Shown piece after piece: positions 48,347 to 59,900 of a stretch of 64,000 nt of DNA (positions are counted from its first letter, which is position 1; each line of letters opens with the position of its first letter). Location of the stretch: the NCBI RefSeq assembly GCF_003003255.1, contig NZ_PVTD01000005.1, positions 1-64,000 of the forward strand. Direction: 5' to 3'. Made by a program: the position numbers and the translations under genes. Origin of the DNA: Aliiruegeria haliotis. GTDB lineage: Bacteria; Pseudomonadota; Alphaproteobacteria; Rhodobacterales; Rhodobacteraceae. A model generated the notes under the pieces. It was not told the DNA's origin and did not search any database. It saw nothing but the letters and a program-made list of their open reading frames with translations.

Positions 48347-49897
48347 CTACCTGCGATCCCGGATCGAATAGTAGATCAGCACACAAACCGACCATGCACC
48401 GAGTGCGAACAGGCCGATGAGGGCCAGTATGACTTCCCGTTGGGGATACTCTGCTTCCTCGGCAAGTGTAGGTTTCTCATGTGCGGCGAGATAGCGGGTC
48501 TGCCGTTGTGCTTCCGCCTGCGCCGCGTCGTAGTTGGCGAGTGCGGCGAGGTAGGTCTGCTCGGCAAACTCGCGGTCCACCGTCAGGATCTCATATTCGC
48601 CGACAAGAGAGGCGAAAGCCCTTGCCCCGGGACCGGTCTCTCCGATGCCGAACTTCTTGCGCTCCTCTGCGATGCGGTTCTCGATTACATCGATCCTCTG
48701 CTCGCCCTGTCGAATTCGGGGATCACCGGAGCGGGTGTTGTCGCGCAGCATGTCGAGCTCGATCAGGGCGTCCGCAAGCTGCGCCTGCAAGTTGTTGAGC
48801 AGGCCCATTTGCCCTTGGATGTCGGCGTTCGGATCCACGATCTGCGTCCGCGCCCGGAAGTCGGTCAACGCCTTTCGGGCTTCCTTCAAGCGTTGCTCGG
48901 CAAGCTTCAACTCATTGCGGGCGTACTGCGTGGAGTCTTCGCGTGCGACACGGCTTAACTCGTTGATGATGCGGGAGCTTTCTTCCAGGATTGCCTGCGA
49001 GATGGCCTGTGCGTCCTCCGGCCGGAAGGCCAGCACGCGCGTCTCCAGCAAACCGGAACCGCCGTCGTAATAGATGGTGACCATCCGTTTCCAGTAGCTC
49101 AGGAGATCCTCGATCGAGGCGTCTTTCTCGATGGTGAAAATGGGGTCGTTCTCGGGGACGGAGTAGATCTTTCGCAGGTCGAGCTGGTCGTCGATGAGTT
49201 TCACCAGACCGTGGCTTTGAATATACGCATAGAGGATGTCGGTATCGGAGGTGTCGCCCGAGCCGAAGTCAATCACGCCACCGATCACTTCGGCCGCGTT
49301 GGCCCCCTCCTCCCTGCGGACGGAGAAGCCCATGGTGGAGGCGTACTGGTCCGCAGCGTGGGTAAACAGATACCAGCTGGCTACCACCAACGGGGCCAAG
49401 ACCATAAGCAGAAAGCTGATCAGGACGCCGTAGTGACGCTTCTTTCTTTGGGCAGGTGGCGCCGGGGGCATTACTGGAATGGTTGGGAGATCGAGCTTGG
49501 AAGCGATTGGCGACACGCCGGCTTCTTTCGCGGCCTCCCGGTCCAATGGAGTCATAGGCAAACCGACTCCCTTGCCTTTGCCCTTTCCTCCCTTCTTTCC
49601 GAGTTTTCCGCGCCGTCCGACGGGTTTGTTGCGGCCCTGTTGCTGGGCACGCATGCCGGCACGCAGCCTGGCGTTTGGGCCCTTGCCGCGTTTTCCGTTG
49701 CCGCGACCTGCACCCGCGCCGGCGGGCGCTGTGTCCACAGCGTCCTCGGCAGGTGGTTCTGGCGTGGCGTCTGCGCCTGCCGTCATGCCGGGCTCGGCAT
49801 TGGCCGCTCGCCATGATTTGAAACCTGCCTGCTCGTTGTCCTGGGTCGTATCGGCCGGAGTGGTGTCACTCGGACCGCTTTTTTCGATTTTTCCCAC
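48347..49897 (-). CDS. kpsE: KpsE-like capsule export inner-membrane/periplasmic protein with a basic N-terminal tail
   Basis: 516 residues. One membrane span at about 157-178 and another near the C-terminus flank a large periplasmic domain with coiled-coil helices (NELKLAEQRLKEARKALTDF, QAQLADALIELDML), the polysaccharide co-polymerase PCP-3 layout of KpsE/CtrB. Unusual is the roughly 155-residue cytoplasmic tail: residues 63-110 hold 17 Lys/Arg and no acidic residue (RGKLGKKGGKGKGKG). GTG 49897 is preferred because AGGA is 7 bases upstream; TTG 49912 has none. First gene of the kpsE-kpsT-epimerase operon. Confidence 0.85.
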   Translation of the reverse strand: MGKIEKSGPSDTTPADTTQDNEQAGFKSWRAANAEPGMTAGADATPEPPAEDAVDTAPAGAGAGRGNGKRGKGPNARLRAGMRAQQQGRNKPVGRRGKLGKKGGKGKGKGVGLPMTPLDREAAKEAGVSPIASKLDLPTIPVMPPAPPAQRKKRHYGVLISFLLMVLAPLVVASWYLFTHAADQYASTMGFSVRREEGANAAEVIGGVIDFGSGDTSDTDILYAYIQSHGLVKLIDDQLDLRKIYSVPENDPIFTIEKDASIEDLLSYWKRMVTIYYDGGSGLLETRVLAFRPEDAQAISQAILEESSRIINELSRVAREDSTQYARNELKLAEQRLKEARKALTDFRARTQIVDPNADIQGQMGLLNNLQAQLADALIELDMLRDNTRSGDPRIRQGEQRIDVIENRIAEERKKFGIGETGPGARAFASLVGEYEILTVDREFAEQTYLAALANYDAAQAEAQRQTRYLAAHEKPTLAEEAEYPQREVILALIGLFALGAWSVCVLIYYSIRDRR

Positions 49898-49992
49898 GGT
49901 TCGTTCCTGCAAACCACAATAAAGCCATGGAAGACTTTTGCTCCTTCCTACATAGTCCCGCCTGCTTTATCCAGTGTGGCAGAAAGCACAGC

Positions 49993-50796
49993 ATGGACGA
50001 ACTACTCAAACCGGTCTCCCGCCCGCGGAGTTTCAAGACCAGCCGAACCATTGTCGCGTTGATCCTGCGTGAGATGCAGACGACCTACGGAAGGAACGCC
50101 GGTGGCTACCTCTGGGCGATCCTGAACCCGGTTGGTGCGCTGGCGATGTTCGTGCTCGTCATCGCCGTCGGTCTGCGCATCCGAACGCCCGGCTTGGGCA
50201 CCAACTTCCCGTTGTTCTACGCGACCGGCTATCTGCCACTGCAGCTGACGCTGACAACGATCTCCAAGGTCGCTGGCTCGTTGAACTACTCCAAGCCACT
50301 GCTCAACTACCCTGGCGTGCAATACACGGACGCGATCATTGCGCGGTTCGTGCTGAACTTTATCACGCAATGTGTGGTCGGCGTAATCATCTTTGTGGGT
50401 ATCCATGTTCTGTGGGACCTCAACACGATCCGGAACCTTCCGGCGATCGTCGCCTCTTTCGTACTGGCTGCATTTGTGGGGTTGGGGATCGGAGTGCTGA
50501 ACTGCTTCCTGTTCTCCGTCTCGTCGATGTGGCAGTCGACCTGGGGCATCCTGACCCGACCGCTGTTTCTGCTGTCCTGCATCTTCTTCATCTTCGAGGA
50601 CGTCCCGTCCCAATATCAGGACGGTTTGTGGTGGAACCCCCTGATCCACGTGGTCGGACTGATGCGACGCGGGTTCTATGCCACCTACGAGGCGCCCTAC
50701 GTGTCAATCGTCTACCTTGTGTCGGTTTCCCTGATCTGCATGACGCTTGGGCTTCTGTTCCTCAACCGCTTCCACCTGAGCATCCTGAATCGCTAG
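49993..50796 (+). CDS. kpsM: capsule polysaccharide ABC exporter, permease subunit
   Basis: 267 residues with six membrane spans: REMQTTYGRNAGGYLWAILNPVGALAMFVLVIAVGLR at the start and the C-terminal QDGLWWNPLIHVVGLMRRGFY, typical of ABC-2 exporters of the KpsM/CtrC group. Together with KpsT it moves lipid-linked polymer across the inner membrane. ATG 49993 is the family-like start; the frame from 49927 adds 22 unlikely residues. Divergent from the kpsE-like gene, with about 95 bases between the starts. Confidence 0.92.
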   Translation: MDELLKPVSRPRSFKTSRTIVALILREMQTTYGRNAGGYLWAILNPVGALAMFVLVIAVGLRIRTPGLGTNFPLFYATGYLPLQLTLTTISKVAGSLNYSKPLLNYPGVQYTDAIIARFVLNFITQCVVGVIIFVGIHVLWDLNTIRNLPAIVASFVLAAFVGLGIGVLNCFLFSVSSMWQSTWGILTRPLFLLSCIFFIFEDVPSQYQDGLWWNPLIHVVGLMRRGFYATYEAPYVSIVYLVSVSLICMTLGLLFLNRFHLSILNR

Positions 50797-50823
50797 CTGG
50801 CTCCCCACCCGAACGCACATGTC

Positions 50824-52338
50824 ATGAGAATCCTCTTCTACAACTGGGTCGACTACTTCGATCACCAGAAGCGCGGCGGCGGGGTGACCCAGTACCAGCG
50901 CAATGTGCTCGATCACCTTGATCAGTGTTCGGGTGTGAGCTGTTTTTTCCTGTCGAGTGGCACTTCCTACGATCTGGGCGGCAAGGCTCCGCGATGGGCG
51001 AAGGTCGTGCACGGGCCGAAAGACGGGCGCGACCGCCGGTTCGAGATTGTGAACTCGGAGTGCCAGGCGCCGTCTCACATGTCCTTTGGCGACCCCGCGC
51101 AGGTGGAGGGAGCAGCCACGGTCGAGGTTTTCGCGGATTTCATTGCGCGACACGGACCCTTCGACGTCATCCACTTCAACAATCTCGAAGGCATACCGGT
51201 GGACGTCCTCGCGCTGAAGGCCAGGTTGCCGCAAACCCGGTTCGTGTTCGCGCTGCACAACTACTATCCCTTCTGTCCGCAGGTGAACTTCTGGCACCAG
51301 GAGCGTCAGCATTGCTCGGACTTCGAGGGCGGTGCCCGCTGTGCAAAGTGCCTTCCGTTCAAGCTGAACCCACGAATGGGCCGATTGGCCAACGCGGTGA
51401 ATTTCACCCTGCACAAGGGTGGGTTGGGTCCCGGCACCACGTTTCACACCCATGCCGCCGGGCCGGCCATGGGCTACGGGATCAAGGCGGTTCGCAAGTT
51501 CGCAGCTGCCCGTCGCGCCGCCGCGACACGACAGGGGGAGAAGTTTGCTCGTTCCGCCGCACCACAACCTGCGGTGGACCCCTTGGTCGCGGGCGCATTT
51601 CGGCAGCGCCGAAGTGAATTCGTCGCGGCGATCAATGCGCACTGTGACGACGTGCTCTGCGTTTCCGATCGCGTCCGACTGATCGCCGAGACACACGGGA
51701 TCTCCCCGTCGCTCCTGCACACCAGCTATATCGGTAGTGACCACGCCGATCGCTTCGCCGAAACCAATCCGCGCGCCAGGATCCTGCACGAGGATGGCAC
51801 GGCAAAGATGGCGTTTCTCGGCTACATGCGCCGGGACAAGGGGTTCTTCTTCCTGCTTGACGCGCTGGAGGCCATGCCCGCCCACCTTCTGGAACGGTTG
51901 CATGTGCTTTTTGCGGCCGCAGGTCGGGACGACGATATCGCGAGGAGGTTCGCGGCGCTTGAACGGAGACTTGCCTCACTCACTTGGGTCAACGGCTATT
52001 CCAGGGACAGCATGGACGAGATGTTGAGCGATGTGGATTTCGGGATTATCCCGGTTCTGTGGGAAGACAACTTGCCCCAGGTCGCCATCGAAATGCACGC
52101 TCGCCACATCCCGCTGCTGACCAGCGACAGGGGCGGCGCGCAAGAGCTTGGCCGCTTTCCAAACATGGTGTTCCGCTCCGAGGATGCTCAGAGCCTTCAC
52201 GAAAGGATCGAGGCGATTCTTGGTGGTGAGATCGACCTCAACGCCTATTGGGCCGGGGCGATGCGCCCCGTGTCGATGGAGCAGCACGTGGCAGAGCTTC
52301 TGGCGATATACGGCCGAAAGACTCTCCCCGCGACTTGA
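50824..52338 (+). CDS. GT4-type glycosyltransferase (first of a tandem pair)
   Basis: 504 residues. N-terminal MRILFYNWVDYFDHQKRGGGV, then HFNNLEGIP and a typical retaining GT4 C-terminal half: GYMRRDKGF, and EDNLPQVAIEMHARHIPLL, where the acidic residues bind the sugar nucleotide. A long basic insert (about 185-260) separates the halves. Likely adds a sugar to the surface polymer in the cytoplasm. Twenty-seven bases after kpsM. The next gene is a clear paralogue. Confidence 0.85.
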   Translation: MRILFYNWVDYFDHQKRGGGVTQYQRNVLDHLDQCSGVSCFFLSSGTSYDLGGKAPRWAKVVHGPKDGRDRRFEIVNSECQAPSHMSFGDPAQVEGAATVEVFADFIARHGPFDVIHFNNLEGIPVDVLALKARLPQTRFVFALHNYYPFCPQVNFWHQERQHCSDFEGGARCAKCLPFKLNPRMGRLANAVNFTLHKGGLGPGTTFHTHAAGPAMGYGIKAVRKFAAARRAAATRQGEKFARSAAPQPAVDPLVAGAFRQRRSEFVAAINAHCDDVLCVSDRVRLIAETHGISPSLLHTSYIGSDHADRFAETNPRARILHEDGTAKMAFLGYMRRDKGFFFLLDALEAMPAHLLERLHVLFAAAGRDDDIARRFAALERRLASLTWVNGYSRDSMDEMLSDVDFGIIPVLWEDNLPQVAIEMHARHIPLLTSDRGGAQELGRFPNMVFRSEDAQSLHERIEAILGGEIDLNAYWAGAMRPVSMEQHVAELLAIYGRKTLPAT

Positions 52339-52443
52339 CCTCGTACCCGCGACCAAGCATGTCGCATTGCAGTGCAGCACCGAGCCCGTACACCAGTGAA
52401 TAGCCTTGCGGACCAACGCGACAGCAGGAACGAGCGCTGATTG

Positions 52444-53991
52444 ATGAAAATTCTCTATTACAACTGGGTCGACTACCTCGACGCTGAAAAGCGCGGCGGG
52501 GGCGTCACTGTCTACCAGAAGAACCTGATCACACATCTTGGTCAGAAGTCGGATGTGGATGTGTATTCTATATCCTCGGGCATTTCATACGACATGTTCT
52601 CCAACGCGCCCCGCTGGGAGCCGGTCCGGCACGGGTCAAAGGAGAATCGCGCCCGACGGTTCGAGATCATCAACTCGGCGGTGATGTCTCCCGGGCACCA
52701 CGCATTCGGCCACCGGAGCCAATTGAACGATGAAGCGACGGTTCAGGTGTTCTTTGACTTCATCGAAACGCATGGTCCGTTCGATGTTGTGCATTTCAAC
52801 AACCTCGAAGGGATACCGGCGGCCGCGATGACGCTCAAGGAGCGGTTTCCGGACACCAAGGTCATATTCAGCCTCCACAACTATTTCCCGGTCTGCCCGC
52901 AGGTGAACCTGTGGCAGAGAGAGCGGCGCAACTGCCTCGATTTTGAGGGAGGGCGGAAATGCACCGATTGCTTGCTGGAGATGCCCAAGGCCAACCAGAT
53001 TCGGCAGGCCAACGCGCTCGCCTATGTTCTGAAGAAGAACGGGATTGCTCCGGGAACCGGACTGTTTCGGACCTTGTTCGGCCCGGCCTACAGGTTGGCC
53101 AACAAGGCGCTGCGCGTCTCCCGAAAATGGTCGAGCGGCAGCAGGGAGGTGCTCGACTTCGCGAATGCGGTCGGCCCCGATGCCGACGTCGGCGAGTTCG
53201 CCGGCAAGCCGCTGTACCAAAGGATCAGCCTGGCCGACTACTACAGCGCAAGGCGGGAGAAGATCGTCGCGATCATGAACGAGAACTGCGACCGGATCCT
53301 GTGCGTGTCCAACCGCGTAGGCGAGGTGGCGGCGAAGTTCGGACTCGACCCGGCGTTGCTGGAGACCAGCTACATCGGCACGCAACAGGCAGACCTTTTC
53401 GAGAAAACCGAGGCGAAACCTTCACTGGTGAAGGAGGACGGGACGGTCACACTGGGCTTCCTGGGCTACATGCGGCGCGACAAGGGGTTCTATTTCCTGA
53501 TGCGGGCACTGAAATCGCTGCCCGAAGACCTCGCCAACCGCATCAATCTCGTTGTATGCGCCAAGACCGGTGAAGAGGACGCTATGGCGCGGTTGAACCA
53601 GGTGGGCAATCATCTGAATGATGTGCTTCATGCGGACGGCTATTCCCACAACCAACTCGACGCCTTGCTGGAGCGGGTAGACGTCGGCGTCGTGCCGGTC
53701 CAATGGGAAGACAACCTCCCGCAGGTCGCCATCGAGATGCACGCCCGTCACATACCGTTGCTGACAAGCGATCTGGGCGGGGCGCAGGAGCTGGGCAATA
53801 CCCCGTCGATGGTCTTTGAGGCCAACAGTATCAAGAGTTTCGAGAGTCGGATTCGCGATATTCTCGATGGAAAGGTCGACCTTGAGGCGTATTGGGCCAA
53901 TGCGATGCCGCCCGTGTCGATGCAGGATCACGAGGCGCAGCTGCTCGACCTGTATCGCAGGCTTGTATCCGGGGTCGCGGCTGCGGCATAG
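52444..53991 (+). CDS. GT4-type glycosyltransferase (second of a tandem pair)
   Basis: 515 residues. It shares long identical blocks with the preceding gene (YNWVDY, KRGGGVT, HFNNLEGIP, GYMRRDKGF, EDNLPQVAIEMHARHIPLL), but differs in the central insert and in many loops, so it is a diverged duplicate, not a recent copy. Both keep CLHN-like LHNYFPVCPQVN and a cysteine cluster (RRNCLDFEGGRKCTDCL). ATG 52444 is preferred to the TTG one codon earlier. The 105 bases before it show nothing. Confidence 0.85.
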   Translation: MKILYYNWVDYLDAEKRGGGVTVYQKNLITHLGQKSDVDVYSISSGISYDMFSNAPRWEPVRHGSKENRARRFEIINSAVMSPGHHAFGHRSQLNDEATVQVFFDFIETHGPFDVVHFNNLEGIPAAAMTLKERFPDTKVIFSLHNYFPVCPQVNLWQRERRNCLDFEGGRKCTDCLLEMPKANQIRQANALAYVLKKNGIAPGTGLFRTLFGPAYRLANKALRVSRKWSSGSREVLDFANAVGPDADVGEFAGKPLYQRISLADYYSARREKIVAIMNENCDRILCVSNRVGEVAAKFGLDPALLETSYIGTQQADLFEKTEAKPSLVKEDGTVTLGFLGYMRRDKGFYFLMRALKSLPEDLANRINLVVCAKTGEEDAMARLNQVGNHLNDVLHADGYSHNQLDALLERVDVGVVPVQWEDNLPQVAIEMHARHIPLLTSDLGGAQELGNTPSMVFEANSIKSFESRIRDILDGKVDLEAYWANAMPPVSMQDHEAQLLDLYRRLVSGVAAAA

Positions 53992-54022
53992 CAGGCTGAG
54001 CGCCCCGTGCGGGCGGGACTGA

Positions 54023-55189
<1,167 letters not shown>

Positions 55190-55204
55190 AGCGGTCGGAC
55201 GGGA

Positions 55205-56857
55205 TTGGAAGAGCAGGTGCCGCCGCAAGGTGTTTCGACAGAAACAAACGGAGACCCGCGGATCTCGGTGATCCTTCCGGTCTACAATGTCGCCCCGTAT
55301 GTCGGTGCCTGTATCGAAAGCCTGAAGGCGCAGACCTTCACCGATTTCGAAGTTATCATCGTTGACGATGGCTCCACAGACGGTAGCGATGCGGTTGCCT
55401 GGAGCGCAGTCGCCAACGACCTCCGGTTTCGTCTGCTGTCGCGACCGAACGGCGGTTTGTCAGCGGCCCGGAACCACGCGCTACCCCATGCACGCGGCAC
55501 GTTCATCAGCTTCGTCGACAGCGACGACCGGCTGTCGCCGCACTACCTTGCAACGTTATACGATGCGTTGGTGAGCACCGGGGCGGACTGGTGCGCCTGC
55601 GCGGTTCGGTTTTGCGATGCCGATGGCACACATGTGGACCACTCGGCGATCCACGGCGTGCCGTTTCCGGCCGCTGAGGGGGCTGGACCGGTTGTGTACC
55701 AGTTTGACGATTGGCGGGATGTCATCCGGCATTTCCCGTCGGCCTGGAACAAGCTCTACCGGCGTGAGTTTATCGGCGATATCCGCTATATCGAGGGCAC
55801 CTACTACGAGGACCACCCATTCTTCAACGCCTTGGCCACGCAGACCGATCGCATGGCCTATGTCCCACAGCCGCTTTACTGGCAAACCCAGGGCCGGCCT
55901 GGGCAGATCACCCGTGTCGGCTCCACTCGGGTTTTTGAACAGTTCCGCATCCTCGACGAGATGAAGGCTATCATGGAGGCAACATCGCGGCCGGGTAAGG
56001 CGGAAGCCTTTGAGCAAATCACCACCCGCCTGCTGTTCGAACGCAGCACGGCCGTGGGAGATACGGACTTGCGGACGGATCTGGCGCTGCGTGGGCAACG
56101 ATACCTTGCCGAGAACGGGATTGCCTATCGGCCGGAGTGGGATCCCTTCATCGGTCGCGCCTGGGGGCACATGGTGAATGGACACCTGCCGCTGTCGGTG
56201 GTTCTGCCGGTGGAGGAGGTCGATGACGCCCTGGCCGCGACGCTGTCATGCCTGAAACTTCAGTGGGGCTCAGATTTCGAGACCGTCCTGGTTCGAACCC
56301 GCTCTAGCGAAGCGTCCAGGGTTAAGCTACTTGAGATTGCGGCCAAGCTGCCAAGGTGCACTGTCCTCGCGGCCGGGCTGGAGTCGCGCGAAGGCGCAAT
56401 CGCACACGGGATCAACTGCGCGCGCGGCGCCTACGTCATGTTGCTGAATCCGGGTGATGTCGTGCCGCACTATTCCCTCGGCAACCGCTCCGAGCGGGTG
56501 GTGCGCGCTGGTGCGGGGATTGGCCTGCCCATAGCGGCGGCGGGGCTTCCCGATCAGCACGGCCCGCGAAACCCGTACGACCCGCTGGGAAAGCTGGAGA
56601 GCCCTGACGAGCGTATTCGCCATCTTTGTTCCGGGGAGGTGTCGACAGAATGGCCTCTTGCAGACACGCTGTTCCAAAAACAGCTGTTCGACCCGCGTGC
56701 CCTTGCCACCTTGCCGGCACTGCTTACAGCAACGAGACTCTGGGAAGCAGTCGGTGACTCGTCCCATGTGATCGTGGGATTCGATAGCGCCGATGTCAGT
56801 ATGGAGTCTGCCGCAAAACCTTCGGTTTTTTTGCCGCAGGAGCCGAAGCCATGGTGA
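55205..56857 (+). CDS. GT2 glycosyltransferase with a degenerate second domain
   Basis: 550 residues. Residues about 19-250 are a GT-A fold glycosyltransferase: RISVILPVYNVAPYVGACIESLKAQ, DDGST (54-58) and DSDD (105-108) as the metal site, and PSAWNKLYRREF. From about 335 a second region (LSVVLPVEEVDDALAATLSCLKLQ, YVMLLNPGDVV) repeats the GT2 opening without its DxD. Start unclear: TTG 55205 and GTG 55217 are both possible. Lies 15 bases after glf. Confidence 0.8.
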   Translation: MEEQVPPQGVSTETNGDPRISVILPVYNVAPYVGACIESLKAQTFTDFEVIIVDDGSTDGSDAVAWSAVANDLRFRLLSRPNGGLSAARNHALPHARGTFISFVDSDDRLSPHYLATLYDALVSTGADWCACAVRFCDADGTHVDHSAIHGVPFPAAEGAGPVVYQFDDWRDVIRHFPSAWNKLYRREFIGDIRYIEGTYYEDHPFFNALATQTDRMAYVPQPLYWQTQGRPGQITRVGSTRVFEQFRILDEMKAIMEATSRPGKAEAFEQITTRLLFERSTAVGDTDLRTDLALRGQRYLAENGIAYRPEWDPFIGRAWGHMVNGHLPLSVVLPVEEVDDALAATLSCLKLQWGSDFETVLVRTRSSEASRVKLLEIAAKLPRCTVLAAGLESREGAIAHGINCARGAYVMLLNPGDVVPHYSLGNRSERVVRAGAGIGLPIAAAGLPDQHGPRNPYDPLGKLESPDERIRHLCSGEVSTEWPLADTLFQKQLFDPRALATLPALLTATRLWEAVGDSSHVIVGFDSADVSMESAAKPSVFLPQEPKPW

Positions 56858-56930
56858 TCGGTACAGCCAGATTGCGAAGCCAGACCCTTTGTGGTCAACA
56901 GGACCCAAGATTGCCGACGAGGAATTTATC

Positions 56931-59900
56931 ATGCTGTTGAGCTGTCAGATTGCCGGAGAAACGACTTGGGAATGCCTTCTGCGGAAGGATCGGTTCGATC
57001 ATGCGAATGTCTCTTTCTTCGATGCCGAGGGGGAGGATATCCTCTTCCATCTCTCCTTTCGGTTTCCGGTCGGGGCGATGGTTTTCAACTCGCGGTTCGA
57101 CGGCACCTGGGGTGGCGAGGTCGTCAAGAAATGCCCGGTCGTAGCCGACGAGACCCCGCTCCGCATTTCCTTCACAAGCTCCCATATCAGGGTCGAGGTC
57201 GCCGGTCGGGAGATTCTCCGTCATCGCCGACGCTCCGGTGCCGCCCCGATCCACTGGTTTGACCTCCATGGCGGGTTTTCCGATCTGCGAATCGATGGGG
57301 CTGATGGGGGCCCTGCCACTGTCATGGGAGAGCTCGCCTTCACAGAGCCTTTTGCCCTTGAAGGGTGGGCAATCGACGTCGGTGCAGAGAAACAGGACAT
57401 TCGGATCAAGTGTTCCGGTGGGGTTGGCGACTTGCCGCTGGCACGGCTGACGCGTCCGGGACTTGCCGAGGCCGCGGCCTGTTCGCAGATCAAGCTCGGC
57501 GTGAGTGCAATCCTCCCGGGCCGGTTCTGGCACAATGTACCCGAGGGCGAGGACCTTACCCTCCAGCTCGTGTGCAATGGCAAGCCCTGCGCAGCGCCGC
57601 TCCGGATCAGCCGACGGGAAATCGTCGAGATCGTTGAAGCCGCACTCGACGTGGGTTCCGACAAGAAGAAGATCGTCGATATCGGGAAGGCCGCCGCCAG
57701 TTCGAAGCCGGACAAGAGCAAGGATGCCTTTCTTCTGGTTTCGGCGGTCGAACACGCAGCCTTCGCCGATATCATTGACGACTTGAGCGCGGGCGCCCGG
57801 AAGAACCTCCTAGACACGGTCACAGCATACAAGCTGCAGGATCTACTTCCGTCCAGCCGCCTGATTGGTGATGTCGAAACAGAAGAGTTCGCCGAGATTG
57901 ACAGGGAAACGGCCTTCACCGCGCCCGTGAATGCCGTCCAGAAGGATCTCGCCCGCTTTTTGGCGAAGCAGGAGACCCCGGACCCGGCGGCCTTTCTTGC
58001 GTCCGAAGGCGATCGATTGATCGAGACGATGGAGCCGGAGCAGGCCCGGCTACTGGCGCTACGCCTGACGGAAGTGTTCTGCACTCACGGCGCGATTGAC
58101 GCGCTGAATGGGTTTGCGATGGCCGCGCGGCTTGGTCGCGCAGATCCGAAGCCGCCATCCTGGCAACGATCGCTGAGGCTGCCTCTCGATGTGCACAATG
58201 GGGAACGCGAGCCGGTCGTGGGCTTCTTTCAGTGGCTGGCAGAACGACCGAAGGCCTGGATATCCACGGCGAACCTCGGCTGGAGCATGCGCCAGATCGT
58301 GGAGAACTGCCCACCATTTCTTACCGACACCGACCGCGAAACTGCGGCGCGTGCATTCGTGGACTACGTCGGAACGCAAGCAGACGATTATTGGGGAACA
58401 AGCCCGTGCCGCCATCTGGTCGACACGATGGTATCCCTGCTTGAGAACCGGCACCTGTTCTCTTCCCATTTCAATGACTGGTTGGTTTATCGTGCCATTC
58501 GAATCTACTGGATGTCTCCCGGTTTCTGGACAGCATTGCAGGCCCGCCCCACGGCGGAAGCCGTGTTGGCCGAGCCGGCATTGGGGCGGGCCTATGCAGC
58601 TTGGGAACGGCTCGAAAGCGCGGTTCTGGAGCCCGATCAACCGGTCCAACGGGGTGCACCGCTACCGCCATATTCCGAGGCAACGTCCCAGGCTGTTCGA
58701 GAACTGGCGCTTGCGGGACGGCAGGTCCAAAACCTTGCCGCGATAGATCCCTTTCTCGAGCGGGATCTTGCACTTCGTCGTCTGGCCATGCCCAATGGCC
58801 GACATCTGGATGGGGCGACGCCCGATTTCATCGCGCAGTCCGTCCGTGAGTTCTCCAAGGAAGTGCCGGCGAATGAGTACGTTGCGCTTCAGGAACGTGC
58901 GAGCCGGCATGCCGTGGAGTGGATCGCCGACCTGGGCACGGATCCCGAAGCCAGCGAGGCGCAGTTGCAGGGTATCGCGCCGCTTCTGCGCGTGATCAGT
59001 GGGCGCCGTGCGGGTTTCGTCGGCATCGCGACCGCTATTTCAATGGTCAGCGCCGCCCTGCGGGAAGGCGCGGATCGGGAAGCAGAAGCCGCGGCACGCC
59101 TTGTTCGGGCGCTTCTCACGTCCGTTGCGGCCTGGGACCAGAAGGATATTCAGGTTTCGCCAGCGGTCCGTATGTCGGCATTCGGTTTGCGGCAGACAGC
59201 GCTGGTCACGGGGAATCCACAGGCCCATGTTCTGTTGGACCACTTCACCGACGCACTTGCCAACGTTCCCGAACCCGCCAGTTCCGAGATGGAACGGATG
59301 ATTCCGCGCGGTGGCATGGCAGCCTTTTTCGACACGCTTGTGGTGATCTTCTCTTGCCGTCCGTTGTTGGAGACGCGGGTCAAGGCGCAGCGGGAAACCT
59401 GGATCAGGGACCTGCAGGACCGGGGTATTCCGTATGTGATTGTCGTTGGCGATGGGGATGATCGGCTGGAGGGAGACGTGCTCCACCTGAACACGCCCGA
59501 TGGCTACGAAGGATTGCCGCGGAAGGTTCTTGACGCTGTTCGCTGGGTACAGGCAAACACCGCGTTCAGCCATATGTTGAAAATCGACGACGATTGCTTC
59601 CTGAGTGTCGACCGGTATTTCCACAGCCAGAGCTATCGAAAGTTTGCATACTACGGCCGCAAGCTCACCCGGGATGTCGGTCAGACCGATCGTACCTGGC
59701 ATCTGTCGCGGGCGAAGGGTGGTCTGCATGAGCTCGACATCGACCGGTCTCCAGAACCCTCGGACTATGCCGAGGGCGGTACAGGATACGCTCTCAACCG
59801 AACCATCATGGAGATCCTGATCCGGACAGCGGACACCCCGAAAGGCGCACAGCTGACGCTGAGTTCCATCATGGAAGACAAGCAGACTGGTGATCTTCTG

